The notes under the pieces were generated by a model, which was not told the origin of the DNA, ran no database searches, and saw nothing but the letters and a program-made list of their open reading frames with translations. A stretch of DNA of 64,000 nucleotides from assembly GCA_913061475.1 (NCBI GenBank), contig CAJXUN010000001.1:124001-188000 (forward strand). Direction: 5' to 3'. This stretch comes from an uncultured Colwellia sp. Its GTDB lineage: Bacteria; Pseudomonadota; Gammaproteobacteria; Enterobacterales; Alteromonadaceae. How positions within the stretch are numbered: the stretch's first letter is position 1; each line of letters starts with the position of its first letter. This document shows positions 17,279-26,761 of this stretch, one piece after another. The translations under genes and the position numbers were made by a program.

Positions 17279-19393
17279 CTATTCTATTACCCGTTTAAAT
17301 GGTGGCAAGGAGTTTAATAAGTCTTTACCATAACGTTTATTGACCACGCGCCTATCCATTAAGGTGATAACCCCGTAATCTTTTTCATTTCTAAGTAAAC
17401 GTCCGGTGGCTTGAATGAGTTTTTTGGAGGTTTCAGGCACTGAAATTGACATAAATGGATTACCCCCTTTTGCGGTAATATACTCAGCTTGTGCTTCTTC
17501 TACGGGTGATGATGGCACTGAGAACGGTAATTTAGTGATGATGACGTTGGTGAGATAGTCGCCAGGTAAATCCAGCCCTTCAGAAAAGCTTTGGGTACCA
17601 AAAATAATGCTGTCTTGTTTTTTATCACACAGCGCTTTATGAGTTTCGATAATCTTTTGTCGCGATTGTTCACCTTGCACCAAAATACTGAGTTTAGTTT
17701 GCTCGCGCAGGGCGGTAACCACTTTATCCATTTGCCAATAGGACGAAAAAAGTACCAGTGTTGCTTTACCGCGTTTAATTTGCTCAGGCAATTTGGCAAT
17801 CAACTCATCAGTGAACTGATCAGCACTGGGTTCATATTGCATTTTCGGCACAATCAGTTGCGCATTGTTCTGGTAATCAAAAGGAGAATCGACTTTTTGA
17901 TATTGGCTACCGTCATCGTTTCTTAAACCCGCTTGACGGCGGAAATGATCAAAAGAATTAAGCGCTAAAATGGTGGCAGAGCATAACACCGCCCCTTCGC
18001 ATTTAGACCACAGCATATCTTCTAAGGTAAAGCCTACTTCGATAGGGGAACCACTAATCAAATAGTCGTTACGTTTACCTTCTATTTGTTCTAACCAACG
18101 GGCCATAGGTGCGCCTTTTTCACTATCAGTTTTGGCGTACATCTGCCATAAGGCATTAAAATTTTCTAAACGTTGGATCATAAACCCCGACTCAGCTAAC
18201 AATGGCTCCGCTAAATACATTTGGGTATCGCCGTCTTTAACCGATTCCATCAAGAGATTATATAGCTTGTTCAAATGCGCTAAACACTTCTTGGAACTGT
18301 CGGTTAAATCTTCCGCTAAATTTTTCAGTGTTTGCGGGATAATGCCGTTTTCAAAACGGTATTGTAGCGTTTGGTTTTGTGCTTGGAATTGACTATTACT
18401 GTTAGCCGATGGATTGAAATATAGGTTGCGATTATTGTCGATTAAGCTCAATACTTTTTGCATATCGAGCAAAATATCTTGGCAATCGTCGGCAAGTTTT
18501 ACGGAGGGTGATATTGCATTATTAGATTTCACCAATTTTGCGATTTTATCACCGGTTTCTTGTAACTTTCCAAGCCAGTCAATGGCTCCCTTGATGGTCA
18601 GGTTGGCGCTAGAATGGTCACGCGTAACCTTTGGGAGGTGGTGAGCTTCATCAATTATGTAAAAAGTGTCTTCTGGCGACGGTAAAATTTTTCCGCCGCC
18701 CAGTTCTAAATCAGCCAGTAGCAAACTGTGATTTACCACCAAAACATCAGCCGCTTCCATGGTTTCTCTGGCCTTATGAAAAGGGCAATGACTGTGATCC
18801 GATAAGTGCTTTAAGCAGCTATGTTTGTCGGCTTGTATTTGTTGCCAAATATGATGATTTACCGGCTCAGGCCAAGCATCAATATCGCCTGGCCAACTGT
18901 TATCATTAAGCGCTTTGTGCATATTATTTAGCGTGCGAATATCACTGGCTTGGGGTTTTTCTGCAAACGTAAAGCCGGCTTGTGGGCTATCGTCATTGGC
19001 GACAGCTAGCGCGAGTTTTTGTCGACAAACATAACGTTGTCGACCTTTTGCTAAGGTAAAATTAAAATCTAAACCACTGTGTTTTTTCAAAAACGGTAAA
19101 TCTTTATCAACCAGTTGCTCTTGCAGTGCAACCGTTGCAGTAGCGATACAGACTTTTTTGTTTCGGCTTAAGGCTAATGGAATAGAGCCAAGTGAATAAG
19201 CTAATGATTTACCGGTACCAGTACCCGCTTCAATGGTAATGATTTTACGTACTTTGTCGTAGTCACCAGCGAGGGTTTTAGCGATTTCAGCAATCAAAAA
19301 TGTTTGCTGCTTGCGTGGGTTAAAGTTGGTCAGGTTTTCACCTATGGCTTTATAAGAGCTTCTAATAACTTGTTTAATTTTATCGCTTAACAC
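17279..19393 (-). CDS. dinG: ATP-dependent DNA helicase DinG
   Basis: XPD-like superfamily 2 helicase, 5'-3', acting on R-loops and repair intermediates. GTG 19393 (704 residues) is preferred over an upstream TTG because the distance to the conserved NPR motif then matches E. coli DinG. Walker A EAGTGTGKS (about residues 55-63), DEAH (about 248-251) and the C-terminal QATGRLLRNEKDYG motif VI are intact. E. coli DinG uses four cysteines for a 4Fe-4S cluster. Here the RYVC cysteine is present, but the second group reads CLKHLSDHSHC, so one of the four appears lost. A LexA box lies 41 bases upstream. Confidence 0.92.
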   Translation of the reverse strand: MLSDKIKQVIRSSYKAIGENLTNFNPRKQQTFLIAEIAKTLAGDYDKVRKIITIEAGTGTGKSLAYSLGSIPLALSRNKKVCIATATVALQEQLVDKDLPFLKKHSGLDFNFTLAKGRQRYVCRQKLALAVANDDSPQAGFTFAEKPQASDIRTLNNMHKALNDNSWPGDIDAWPEPVNHHIWQQIQADKHSCLKHLSDHSHCPFHKARETMEAADVLVVNHSLLLADLELGGGKILPSPEDTFYIIDEAHHLPKVTRDHSSANLTIKGAIDWLGKLQETGDKIAKLVKSNNAISPSVKLADDCQDILLDMQKVLSLIDNNRNLYFNPSANSNSQFQAQNQTLQYRFENGIIPQTLKNLAEDLTDSSKKCLAHLNKLYNLLMESVKDGDTQMYLAEPLLAESGFMIQRLENFNALWQMYAKTDSEKGAPMARWLEQIEGKRNDYLISGSPIEVGFTLEDMLWSKCEGAVLCSATILALNSFDHFRRQAGLRNDDGSQYQKVDSPFDYQNNAQLIVPKMQYEPSADQFTDELIAKLPEQIKRGKATLVLFSSYWQMDKVVTALREQTKLSILVQGEQSRQKIIETHKALCDKKQDSIIFGTQSFSEGLDLPGDYLTNVIITKLPFSVPSSPVEEAQAEYITAKGGNPFMSISVPETSKKLIQATGRLLRNEKDYGVITLMDRRVVNKRYGKDLLNSLPPFKRVIE

Positions 19394-19433
19394 GGCTCTG
19401 TAGTTTCCTATCGACAATAGATGATTTACACTG

Positions 19434-19449
19434 CTGTATATATTAACAG
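19434..19449. promoter_or_regulatory. LexA (SOS) box shared by dinG and polB
   Basis: CTGTATATATTAACAG is an exact CTGT-N8-ACAG SOS box with the AT-rich centre typical of LexA sites in gammaproteobacteria. It lies in the 82-base divergent region between dinG and polB, both LexA-controlled in E. coli. Confidence 0.88.
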
Positions 19450-19475
19450 TTTACCGCCAACAATTAGAACCATTA

Positions 19476-21929
19476 ATGCAAATTTCTCCGCAACAATTAA
19501 TCGAAGCTAATCAATTTCCCGCTGCCATGCGAGGATTTTTGCTGACCCGAAGTGCCCGAGATCGTAATAATCATATTGAAGTTTGCTTATGGTTGAAAAC
19601 ACCCGCAGGGCCGGTACAACTTATTGTTAATAATGAACGGGCAGTTTTTTTTGTTGAACAAACGGCTGCACAACAAGCAGAAAGCACTTTAAAGCAACAA
19701 GCTATCCACCTTGAAGAAATAAAGCCGGTGGCACTGAAGGCATTTAATCAAGCGAATGTGGTGGCATTATATTTTTCAACGTTACGTGAGTTTTATCAAG
19801 CGCGAGAGGCCCTAAAACAAAAGGGTATCAAGTGTTATGAAGATGATATTAGGCCAGATGATCGTTTTTTAATGGAACGGTTTATTACCGCCGATATTAC
19901 CTTTGCCGGTCAACAAGTTAATTATCCCTTAACTGATAGCTATCAATATCGCCGCTTTGAACAGGTAAAATGTAAACGGGTTGATAAAGCCTTACAAAAA
20001 GATATTGCTTTAACAACGGTGTCGCTTGATATCGAATGCTCAATGTCAGGAGAGTTGTATTCTATCGGCTTATATAGCGAGCATTGTCAGCAAGTATTAA
20101 TGATTGCTAATCAAGAAGAAATTGTCCGCGAACAAGAAAAAAGCACCGATATTGATATTGTTTGGCAAGCGAATGAAAAACAATTATTAACCAGTTTATT
20201 ACTTTGGTTCACTGAACATGAACCCGATATTATTATCGGTTGGAATGTTATTAACTTTGATTTTGACTTATTACAGAAACGTTATGATTTACATGGTGTT
20301 AAGTTTACCCTTGGTCGTGATGGTAGCACGCCTTATTGGCGAAAAAATAAAGCCAGTGAACAGCAGTTTATTGAAATAGCTGGCCGTGTGGTGCTCGATG
20401 GTATCGATTTACTTAAAACTGCGACCTACAACTTTTCGAGCTTTTCACTCGACAATGTCGCTAATACCTTATTAGGTATAGGCAAAAAAGTTATTGATGT
20501 TAATAATCGTGTGCAAGAAATTACCGATAATTTTCATCACGATAAAACCGCGCTCGCGACTTATAACTTAGAAGACTGCCGCTTAGTGTTATTAATTTTT
20601 CAGCATACGCAATTATTAGAGTTTGCCATGCTGCGCGCGCAATTAACCGGATTAGCTATTGATCGTATTGGTGGCTCAGTGGCGGCTTTTACCAATTTAT
20701 ACCTGCCAAAACTGCATAGAAGTGGCTATGTTGCACCAAATATGGGTGATGGCGACCAAGGTTTTGAATCACCCGGTGGTTTTGTTATGGATTCAACACC
20801 AGGGCTTTATCAAAATGTACTCGTGTTGGATTTTAAAAGCCTGTATCCCAGTATCATTCGTAGTTTTAATATTGACCCTATGGGCTTGATAGAAGGTTTA
20901 AAGTCGCCAGAAACAGCAATAGAGGGCTTTGATGGCGCATATTTTTCCAGAGAACAGCATTTTTTGCCGGATATTATTAATGCCTTGTGGAAAGAGCGTG
21001 ATATCGCCAAACAAGATCAAAACGCAGCGTTGTCACAAGCGATAAAAATCATTATGAACTCCTTCTACGGTATTTTGGGTTCAACTGGCTGTCGATTTTT
21101 TGATCCGCGCTTATCCGGTTCTATTACCAAACGTAGCCATAGCATACTGAAAACCACCAAATCTTGGATTGAAGCCAAAGGTTATCAAGTGATTTATGGC
21201 GATACCGATTCGATATTTGTGCATATTGGCGACGATCAAACGCCAGACTCCAGTAAAGCTTTGGGTAAAACCTTGCAAAATTTTATCAACCATAAATGGC
21301 AAAGTACGCTAAAAGAGCAATTTGATATTATTAGCGAACTTGATATTGAATTTGAAACACATTTTAAGAAGTTCCTAATGCCAACCATACGTGGGCAAGA
21401 AGTGATCAAAGGCCTGAAAAGCATAGGCACTAAGAAGCGGTACGCAGGTCTTGTCGGCGATAAGCTTATATTTAAGGGCTTAGAAACGGTCAGAAGTGAT
21501 TGGACAGAGATTAGTAAAGACTTCCAACAAGAGCTATATCGCTTGATTTTTAGTGATCAGCCGATTGATGAATACATAATCAAGGTTGTTAATGAGTTAA
21601 AATCAGGGTTATATGACAGTAAGTTAATTTATCAGAAAAAAATCAGGCGCAAGCTTGCCGACTATGTTAATACACCGCCTCATATTAAAGCCGCACTCAT
21701 TGCTAATAATAAACTCAAAGAAAGCGGATCAGAGCCAAAATACGAGCATAGAAGAACTATTCACTACGTGATAACACTTGATGGCGTTCAACCGCTAGAG
21801 TTTAACGAAAGTAAGCTTGATTATGACTTTTATGTCGAGAAACAACTAAAACCAATCGCGAACGATATATTACCCTTTATTGGTAAAGATTTTGATTCAA
21901 TTACCAGTAAGCAAATGGGGCTTTTTTAA
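19476..21929 (+). CDS. polB: DNA polymerase II (family B)
   Basis: SOS-inducible family B polymerase for replication restart and translesion synthesis. The 817-residue protein has the exonuclease motifs LDIEC (about residue 190) and GWNVINFDFD (about 259). The polymerase motifs DFKSLYPSII (about residue 451), KIIMNSFYGILG and YGDTDS (about 575) are also present, and the C-terminus KQMGLF is a beta-clamp-binding motif. E. coli Pol II has 783 residues, so this one is slightly long. The Shine-Dalgarno is weak. It is divergent from dinG and shares its LexA box. Confidence 0.96.
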   Translation: MQISPQQLIEANQFPAAMRGFLLTRSARDRNNHIEVCLWLKTPAGPVQLIVNNERAVFFVEQTAAQQAESTLKQQAIHLEEIKPVALKAFNQANVVALYFSTLREFYQAREALKQKGIKCYEDDIRPDDRFLMERFITADITFAGQQVNYPLTDSYQYRRFEQVKCKRVDKALQKDIALTTVSLDIECSMSGELYSIGLYSEHCQQVLMIANQEEIVREQEKSTDIDIVWQANEKQLLTSLLLWFTEHEPDIIIGWNVINFDFDLLQKRYDLHGVKFTLGRDGSTPYWRKNKASEQQFIEIAGRVVLDGIDLLKTATYNFSSFSLDNVANTLLGIGKKVIDVNNRVQEITDNFHHDKTALATYNLEDCRLVLLIFQHTQLLEFAMLRAQLTGLAIDRIGGSVAAFTNLYLPKLHRSGYVAPNMGDGDQGFESPGGFVMDSTPGLYQNVLVLDFKSLYPSIIRSFNIDPMGLIEGLKSPETAIEGFDGAYFSREQHFLPDIINALWKERDIAKQDQNAALSQAIKIIMNSFYGILGSTGCRFFDPRLSGSITKRSHSILKTTKSWIEAKGYQVIYGDTDSIFVHIGDDQTPDSSKALGKTLQNFINHKWQSTLKEQFDIISELDIEFETHFKKFLMPTIRGQEVIKGLKSIGTKKRYAGLVGDKLIFKGLETVRSDWTEISKDFQQELYRLIFSDQPIDEYIIKVVNELKSGLYDSKLIYQKKIRRKLADYVNTPPHIKAALIANNKLKESGSEPKYEHRRTIHYVITLDGVQPLEFNESKLDYDFYVEKQLKPIANDILPFIGKDFDSITSKQMGLF

Positions 21930-22029
21930 TTACTCTGTTTCATTATGCAGTTTTGCTCGTTGATAAGATTAAATAAAACTATGACATGACAAAATAGTAC
22001 GTGCTTATTGTTAGTATTCACGATATAAA

Positions 22030-22053
22030 AGAGCTATAGATGGCTAGACAGCT
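22030..22053 (+). promoter_or_regulatory. Tandem MetJ-like boxes before metC
   Basis: Two adjacent octamers AGATGGCT and AGACAGCT (22038-22053) each match 6 of 8 positions of the MetJ box AGACGTCT. A weaker third (AGAGCTAT, 22030-22037) abuts them. They lie 35 bases before the chosen metC start, as expected for a methionine repressor operator. Confidence 0.6.
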
Positions 22054-22088
22054 AAAATAAAATATTTACTGTGGGATGTAACCTAGAG

Positions 22089-23282
22089 ATGAAAAAAGAA
22101 ACCAAACTCATTAATGCCGGCCGTAAAAGTCAATGGACACGTGGTGTGGTTAATCCGCCAGTTGAACGCGCGTCGACGGTCGTATTTAATTCTGTTAAAG
22201 AAATGAAACATGCCACAGCAAACAAAACCAATCAGGTACTGTTTTACGGTCGACGAGGAACATCAACGTCGTTTGCCTTTAGTGATGCGATGACCGAGCT
22301 TGAAGGGGGGGCCGGTTGTGCACTTTATCCGTCAGGTACCGCTGCAATAACTAATGCCATTTTAGCTTTCGTAAAAACCGGCGATCATATTTTAATGGTA
22401 GATACCGCTTATGAACCGACCCGTGATTATTGCGATAAAATATTGGCTAAACTCGGTATTGAAACCACTTACTACGACCCTCTTGTTGGTAGCGATATTG
22501 AAGCACTTATCAAACCGAATACACGGTTGATTTTTCTAGAGTCACCGGGTTCTATCACTATGGAAGTGCAAGATGTACCAGCGATTGCTGAAGTTGCTCA
22601 TCGTCATAACTGTATTGTGATGTTAGATAATACCTGGTCAGCAGGGGTAAATTTTCAACCGTTTGATTTTGGTGTTGATGTCTCAGTTCAAGCCGCGACA
22701 AAATATATTGTTGGCCATTCAGATGTCATGTTAGGAACGGCAACGGCAACGGCAGAACATTGGCCACAATTACGCGAAAGTAGTTACATTATGGGGCAAT
22801 GTACTTCGCCAGATGATTTATATTTAGCGATGCGTGGTATTAGAACCCTGAGTGTGCGTTTGCAGCAACATCAAACCAGTGCGCTTAAAATTGCCGATTG
22901 GCTGACAACGCGCCCAGAAGTTGAAACCATTTTACATCCTGCTTTGCCATCTTGCCCAGGTCATGAATTTTTTCAGCGTGACTTTACCGGCGCTAATGGC
23001 TTGTTCTCTTTTGTTTTAAATCAAGGCAACCAAGTAGCGCTAAATGCTTTGCTAGATGGTATGGAGCATTTTAAAATGGGTTATTCGTGGGGCGGCTTTG
23101 AAAGCTTAATTTTAGGTATTTCAAGCGTTAAAAATATGCGTAGCGCAACCAAGTGGCCCTATCAATTTCCGCTGATCCGTTTACATGTGGGCTTGGAGCA
23201 TGTCGATGATTTGATTAACGATCTCGAGCAAGGTTTTGCCCGTTTTAATCAGGTGCTTGAACGAGATAATCATGAAGGGTAG
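22089..23282 (+). CDS. metC: Cystathionine beta-lyase
   Basis: PLP enzyme that splits cystathionine to homocysteine, pyruvate and ammonia in methionine synthesis. The ATG at 22089 (397 residues) gives the usual MetC N-terminus; a GTG six codons upstream is less likely. The PLP-lysine segment SVQAATKYIVGHSDVM (about residues 204-219), the YPSGTAAI substrate segment and YSWGGFESL near residue 340 support MetC over other gamma-family enzymes. MetJ-like boxes lie upstream and a terminator follows. Confidence 0.92.
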   Translation: MKKETKLINAGRKSQWTRGVVNPPVERASTVVFNSVKEMKHATANKTNQVLFYGRRGTSTSFAFSDAMTELEGGAGCALYPSGTAAITNAILAFVKTGDHILMVDTAYEPTRDYCDKILAKLGIETTYYDPLVGSDIEALIKPNTRLIFLESPGSITMEVQDVPAIAEVAHRHNCIVMLDNTWSAGVNFQPFDFGVDVSVQAATKYIVGHSDVMLGTATATAEHWPQLRESSYIMGQCTSPDDLYLAMRGIRTLSVRLQQHQTSALKIADWLTTRPEVETILHPALPSCPGHEFFQRDFTGANGLFSFVLNQGNQVALNALLDGMEHFKMGYSWGGFESLILGISSVKNMRSATKWPYQFPLIRLHVGLEHVDDLINDLEQGFARFNQVLERDNHEG

Positions 23283-23302
23283 TTAGCAATAAACTATCAA
23301 TA

Positions 23303-23341
23303 AAAACGTCGAGTAAATGTGCTTTACTCGACGCTTTATTA
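23303..23341. terminator. Terminator hairpin between metC and the phosphatase gene
   Basis: CGTCGAGTAAA (23307-23317) pairs perfectly with TTTACTCGACG (23323-23333) around TGTGC. A run on the left and CTTTATT on the right make it usable on both strands for these convergent genes. Confidence 0.75.
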
Positions 23342-23370
23342 TGTCGATATTCGATTAAGCTAGCTTACGG

Positions 23371-24810
23371 CTATTTTTTGCCTAATAGAGTAAAAATTTT
23401 CTTTGCAATGTCGGTGTTATCTTGAAAGCCAGTAAACATCTCACTGCCTTTACCAAAGGCAAAGACCGGAACATCTATTGCGGTATGCGTACCCGAAGGG
23501 CTAATAGAGCCCCAACCGGTATTGGTTTTCACATCAATTATTTTTGTAATCACATTCAGTACTGACTGATAAGGCTTAGGCGCTCTTTTGCCTTTTTTTG
23601 CGTCACTAGTTAATGAATTAAACTGTTCTATTATCTCATGGTCAAGCAATTTAGCTTGCGCTAAATTCTCGTTATCTATTTCAGTAATTTTAAATGACAG
23701 CAAATCACTTACTTGTTCTCTTGATAATTCATTAGCAGTAACCTTTTTGGCGATGGTTTCTGGTGACATAGTCATGGTGCGTAAAAACTCAGGTTGCCAA
23801 AGATATTTACTATTGATATCGGGGTTTGAACGTGCCGTTTTCTTGCCAATGGTTAAGCCACCGGTACTATGATCAGCTGTGATCACCACTAACGTATCTG
23901 GATGTTTCTCAACATAGCTTTCAAGGTATTCAATAGTTTTAGCGAAGTCGTCCATTTCAGCCATGGCGGCAGCAATATCTCGCGCATGCCCAGCGTAATC
24001 AATTTGGCTGCCTTCAACTAACATAAAAAAGCCGTCGGTGTTTTCTAATTGCTTCGTCGCGGCTTTGGTCATCATCGATAAACGATGTTTATTGCTGTCA
24101 TCTAATGCCCAAGGTAGGTTAGTTTTATCAAACAAACCTAAAACGGGTTTATTTTTAGGGATTGAATCTATTTCACTATATTTATCAAGATAATGAAATC
24201 CTGATGCAACAAATTCATCGACAAGGTTTCTATTTTCACGAATGAAATATTTCCAGCCGCCACCTAAATATAAATCCGCTTTGATGCCGTCATCAAGGTA
24301 ACTGTCAGCAATTGCGTCATAGTTATAGCGATGAACATTGTGCGCTAAATATGAGGCAGGTGTCGCGTGATTTATCTGCACCGTCACCACTACACCCGTT
24401 TTTTTACCGATTTCTTTAGCATATTCCAAAACCGTTTCAATTGGTTTTCTGTTGATATCTAAACCGATTGCATTATTATAAGTTTTAATACCGGTTGATA
24501 AGGCGGTAGCACTCGCTGCAGAGTCGGTAATGTAGCCTGATTCAGGTGCCGGATAGGTGCTACTGGTACCTTTGAAATGACGATCAAAAACTGTTTGTTC
24601 TATTTCCGGCGTTTTTGGGTCGTCATTATAATAACGGTAAGCGCTGGTGTAAGCAGGCCCCATGCCGTCACCCACCACCATAATAATATTCTTCGGCATA
24701 TTATCTGCAATGGTTATAGCAGGCGCTGTTTCGATATTATGCGCGGCTTGGAGCTGGCTACATGATAATATCAATAGCGAAGTTAATAACGTAGGTACAA
24801 ATTTTTTCAT
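23371..24810 (-). CDS. Exported alkaline phosphatase
   Basis: A 479-residue alkaline phosphatase that releases phosphate from monoesters such as nucleotides outside the cytoplasm. The signal peptide ends near ...LQA (residue 22); a Cys at 17 leaves lipoprotein processing possible. Metal ligand Asp48 (VVGDGMG), nucleophile Ser97 (YITDSAASA), EGSQIDYAGHA and ITADHSTGGL are all present. It is the last gene of the RutR-like/nuclease/phosphatase operon (87 bases after the nuclease), pointing to nucleotide dephosphorylation. No Pho box was recognised. Confidence 0.92.
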   Translation of the reverse strand: MKKFVPTLLTSLLILSCSQLQAAHNIETAPAITIADNMPKNIIMVVGDGMGPAYTSAYRYYNDDPKTPEIEQTVFDRHFKGTSSTYPAPESGYITDSAASATALSTGIKTYNNAIGLDINRKPIETVLEYAKEIGKKTGVVVTVQINHATPASYLAHNVHRYNYDAIADSYLDDGIKADLYLGGGWKYFIRENRNLVDEFVASGFHYLDKYSEIDSIPKNKPVLGLFDKTNLPWALDDSNKHRLSMMTKAATKQLENTDGFFMLVEGSQIDYAGHARDIAAAMAEMDDFAKTIEYLESYVEKHPDTLVVITADHSTGGLTIGKKTARSNPDINSKYLWQPEFLRTMTMSPETIAKKVTANELSREQVSDLLSFKITEIDNENLAQAKLLDHEIIEQFNSLTSDAKKGKRAPKPYQSVLNVITKIIDVKTNTGWGSISPSGTHTAIDVPVFAFGKGSEMFTGFQDNTDIAKKIFTLLGKK

Positions 24811-24897
24811 GTTTATTTCTGCTCTATTTACTCGATAAATATAATGACTTGAATCAGCTAATAGTTAGCTATTGTTTTTTGTTTAGCTTTTAACGGT

Positions 24898-26115
24898 TTA
24901 TTTTTTAACGTCTTGTACTTTAAATGTTACATCTACCCAAACTAAACGGTGATCTGACGAGGCAGCACGATCTTTTATTAAACGAAATTCTGCTTGGTTT
25001 TTCTTAGGCCAAAAAATGCCTGAGTCAAGCACGTTTAATTGCGCTTGAGCAGGTAAAACATAATCGGCTCGCATGCCCCAAAATGCGGTGTGGTACTTGG
25101 CATTTGGATTATCTATTCTGTGTAATTTACCGCCTTCGCTGCTTGGCTTAGGGTCAATAACACGCGGATGGTGGATTAAACGATTTATACCTGCTTTGAT
25201 GGCATTTCCGTCAATGGCATCAGCATTTAAATCACCTAAAATAACAAAGGCTTTGTCTTGAGCTAAACCACCAAATTGCTTGTTGTCATCATAAATATAG
25301 CTGGCAGCGCTCGGTGTTAGGTAATCAATCCAAAAACGTAATTCATCAAAATTTCGTTTGCCGTTTCTATCTTCGGGTCCGTCAAACACCGGCGGTGTAG
25401 GGTGACTCGCTAATACATGTAATTCATTGCCATTGACGTTTACCGGAATGTCCCAGTGAGACTTGGACGAGAGTCGAAAATTATTCCACGCTTGTTTGCT
25501 ATACCAAGGGCTATTCGATGCTTCATTTATCGGCACTAACGCATTGGGCATATCGCGCCATTTAAATTGTTGAAAGGTGCGAATCTTATCTTCAACAATA
25601 GGATATTTTGACAAAAGCGCCATGGCATAATGACCAGAAAAATGGCCGTAACCATAGGCATCGTTGGGCAGTTCACCAACTTTTTGGTCGTTATTTAAGT
25701 CGTAACCTGTAGCAACTCCGGTATTCACCGGCCCTTGATAAAAATACGGGTAGCTAACAGCGTTATTACCTTGTTGGCTTTTGGCTAAGTAGTCATTTAA
25801 AAAAAGCTTGAGTGATTGATGACTATCATCATTACCATCAAATTCATTTAAGAGAATAATATCAGGATTTACTCGTTGAATAATTTCAGCGATATTTTTG
25901 ATTTGCTGATGATCTTGTGTCAAAGCAATAGCGAGTTCGTTACCTTTGACAGTCACTTCTTTACCAGCTTCTGTTGGTAAGTAATTTAACGCTTCCATAC
26001 TAACGTTGAAGGTCGCAATGCGTAAATTTAATGGTGTTTGATTAGCTGTTTCTGACATAGCAATACCTGAATAAACCAACAATGCGCTTGACAATATACC
26101 TGTAAATACATTCAT
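24898..26115 (-). CDS. Secreted endonuclease/exonuclease/phosphatase-family protein
   Basis: A 405-residue protein of the EEP (DNase I-like) fold. The signal peptide ends near ...GIAMS (residue 21). Catalytic-type motifs are RIATFNVSME (about residue 32), IILLNEFDGN (metal Glu, about 91), ILGDLNADA (about 291) and SDHRLVWVD near the C-terminus. The substrate could be DNA, nucleotides or another phosphodiester. The operon with a RutR-like regulator and an alkaline phosphatase favours nucleic acids. It starts 13 bases after the regulator gene. Confidence 0.85.
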   Translation of the reverse strand: MNVFTGILSSALLVYSGIAMSETANQTPLNLRIATFNVSMEALNYLPTEAGKEVTVKGNELAIALTQDHQQIKNIAEIIQRVNPDIILLNEFDGNDDSHQSLKLFLNDYLAKSQQGNNAVSYPYFYQGPVNTGVATGYDLNNDQKVGELPNDAYGYGHFSGHYAMALLSKYPIVEDKIRTFQQFKWRDMPNALVPINEASNSPWYSKQAWNNFRLSSKSHWDIPVNVNGNELHVLASHPTPPVFDGPEDRNGKRNFDELRFWIDYLTPSAASYIYDDNKQFGGLAQDKAFVILGDLNADAIDGNAIKAGINRLIHHPRVIDPKPSSEGGKLHRIDNPNAKYHTAFWGMRADYVLPAQAQLNVLDSGIFWPKKNQAEFRLIKDRAASSDHRLVWVDVTFKVQDVKK

Positions 26116-26128
26116 TTTGAATCTTCTC

Positions 26129-26761
26129 CTACTTTAAACCACAACCGCGTAAGATAAAATCGGTTAAAAATTCGGTAACTTGAGTCATATCGTCTTCTTC
26201 GTAATCTGCACGATTCATAATGGTGAGTATTTGTTGTTCAAAATCAGCATAATGTTGAGTGGAAGACCAAATTAAGAAGATGAGCTTTACGGGATCAACA
26301 CTTTTCATTTCACCACTATCGATCCAAACCTGAAACACTTTCGCTTTTTCTCTTACCCACTGGCGTAAATAAGTTCTCGCAAATTCTTTTAAATGTAATG
26401 CGCCTTGGATAATTTCCATGGCATAAATTTTTGAGGCTTGTGGATGTTCAAAAGACATTTTGACTTTCGCTGCAATAAATTTTTCAATCGCAACAACAGG
26501 TCCATCATTAATATCAAGTTCACCAATACCTTGGTCCCAAGTATCTAATGTTAACTGTAAAACTGCATGGTAAATATTTTCTTTATTTTTAAAGTAATAC
26601 AAAACATTTGCTTTCGGCAGGCCGGCAGTGTCCGCAATAGATTGTACGGTTGCGCCTTTATATCCTTGCAAAATAAACTCTTTTTGCGCTGATGCTAGAA
26701 TAACTGCTTCACTTCTAGCTCTAATGCTTCCTTGCTTTTCAGTGGTGGTATTGTTGCTCAC
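26129..26761 (-). CDS. RutR-like TetR-family regulator
   Basis: A 210-residue TetR regulator starting at GTG with AAAGG upstream. The HTH spans about residues 35-55 (TVQSIADTAGLPKANVLYYF). The C-terminal domain closely recalls E. coli RutR, the uracil/thymine-sensing regulator (HPQASKIYAMEI, VKLIFLIWSSTQHYADF). RutR binds TTGACCANNTGGTCAA, and matching sites occur in this window before pyrimidine salvage genes. It is first gene of the nuclease-phosphatase operon and divergent from a TonB receptor. True orthology to RutR is likely but unproven; no rut operon is present here. Confidence 0.85.
   Translation of the reverse strand: MSNNTTTEKQGSIRARSEAVILASAQKEFILQGYKGATVQSIADTAGLPKANVLYYFKNKENIYHAVLQLTLDTWDQGIGELDINDGPVVAIEKFIAAKVKMSFEHPQASKIYAMEIIQGALHLKEFARTYLRQWVREKAKVFQVWIDSGEMKSVDPVKLIFLIWSSTQHYADFEQQILTIMNRADYEEDDMTQVTEFLTDFILRGCGLK

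Noticed and set aside
24850-24880. Hairpin AGCTAA/TTAGCT followed by T residues between the nuclease and phosphatase genes as a terminator.
   Set aside because: The T tract is on the plus strand, while both neighbouring genes are on the minus strand.
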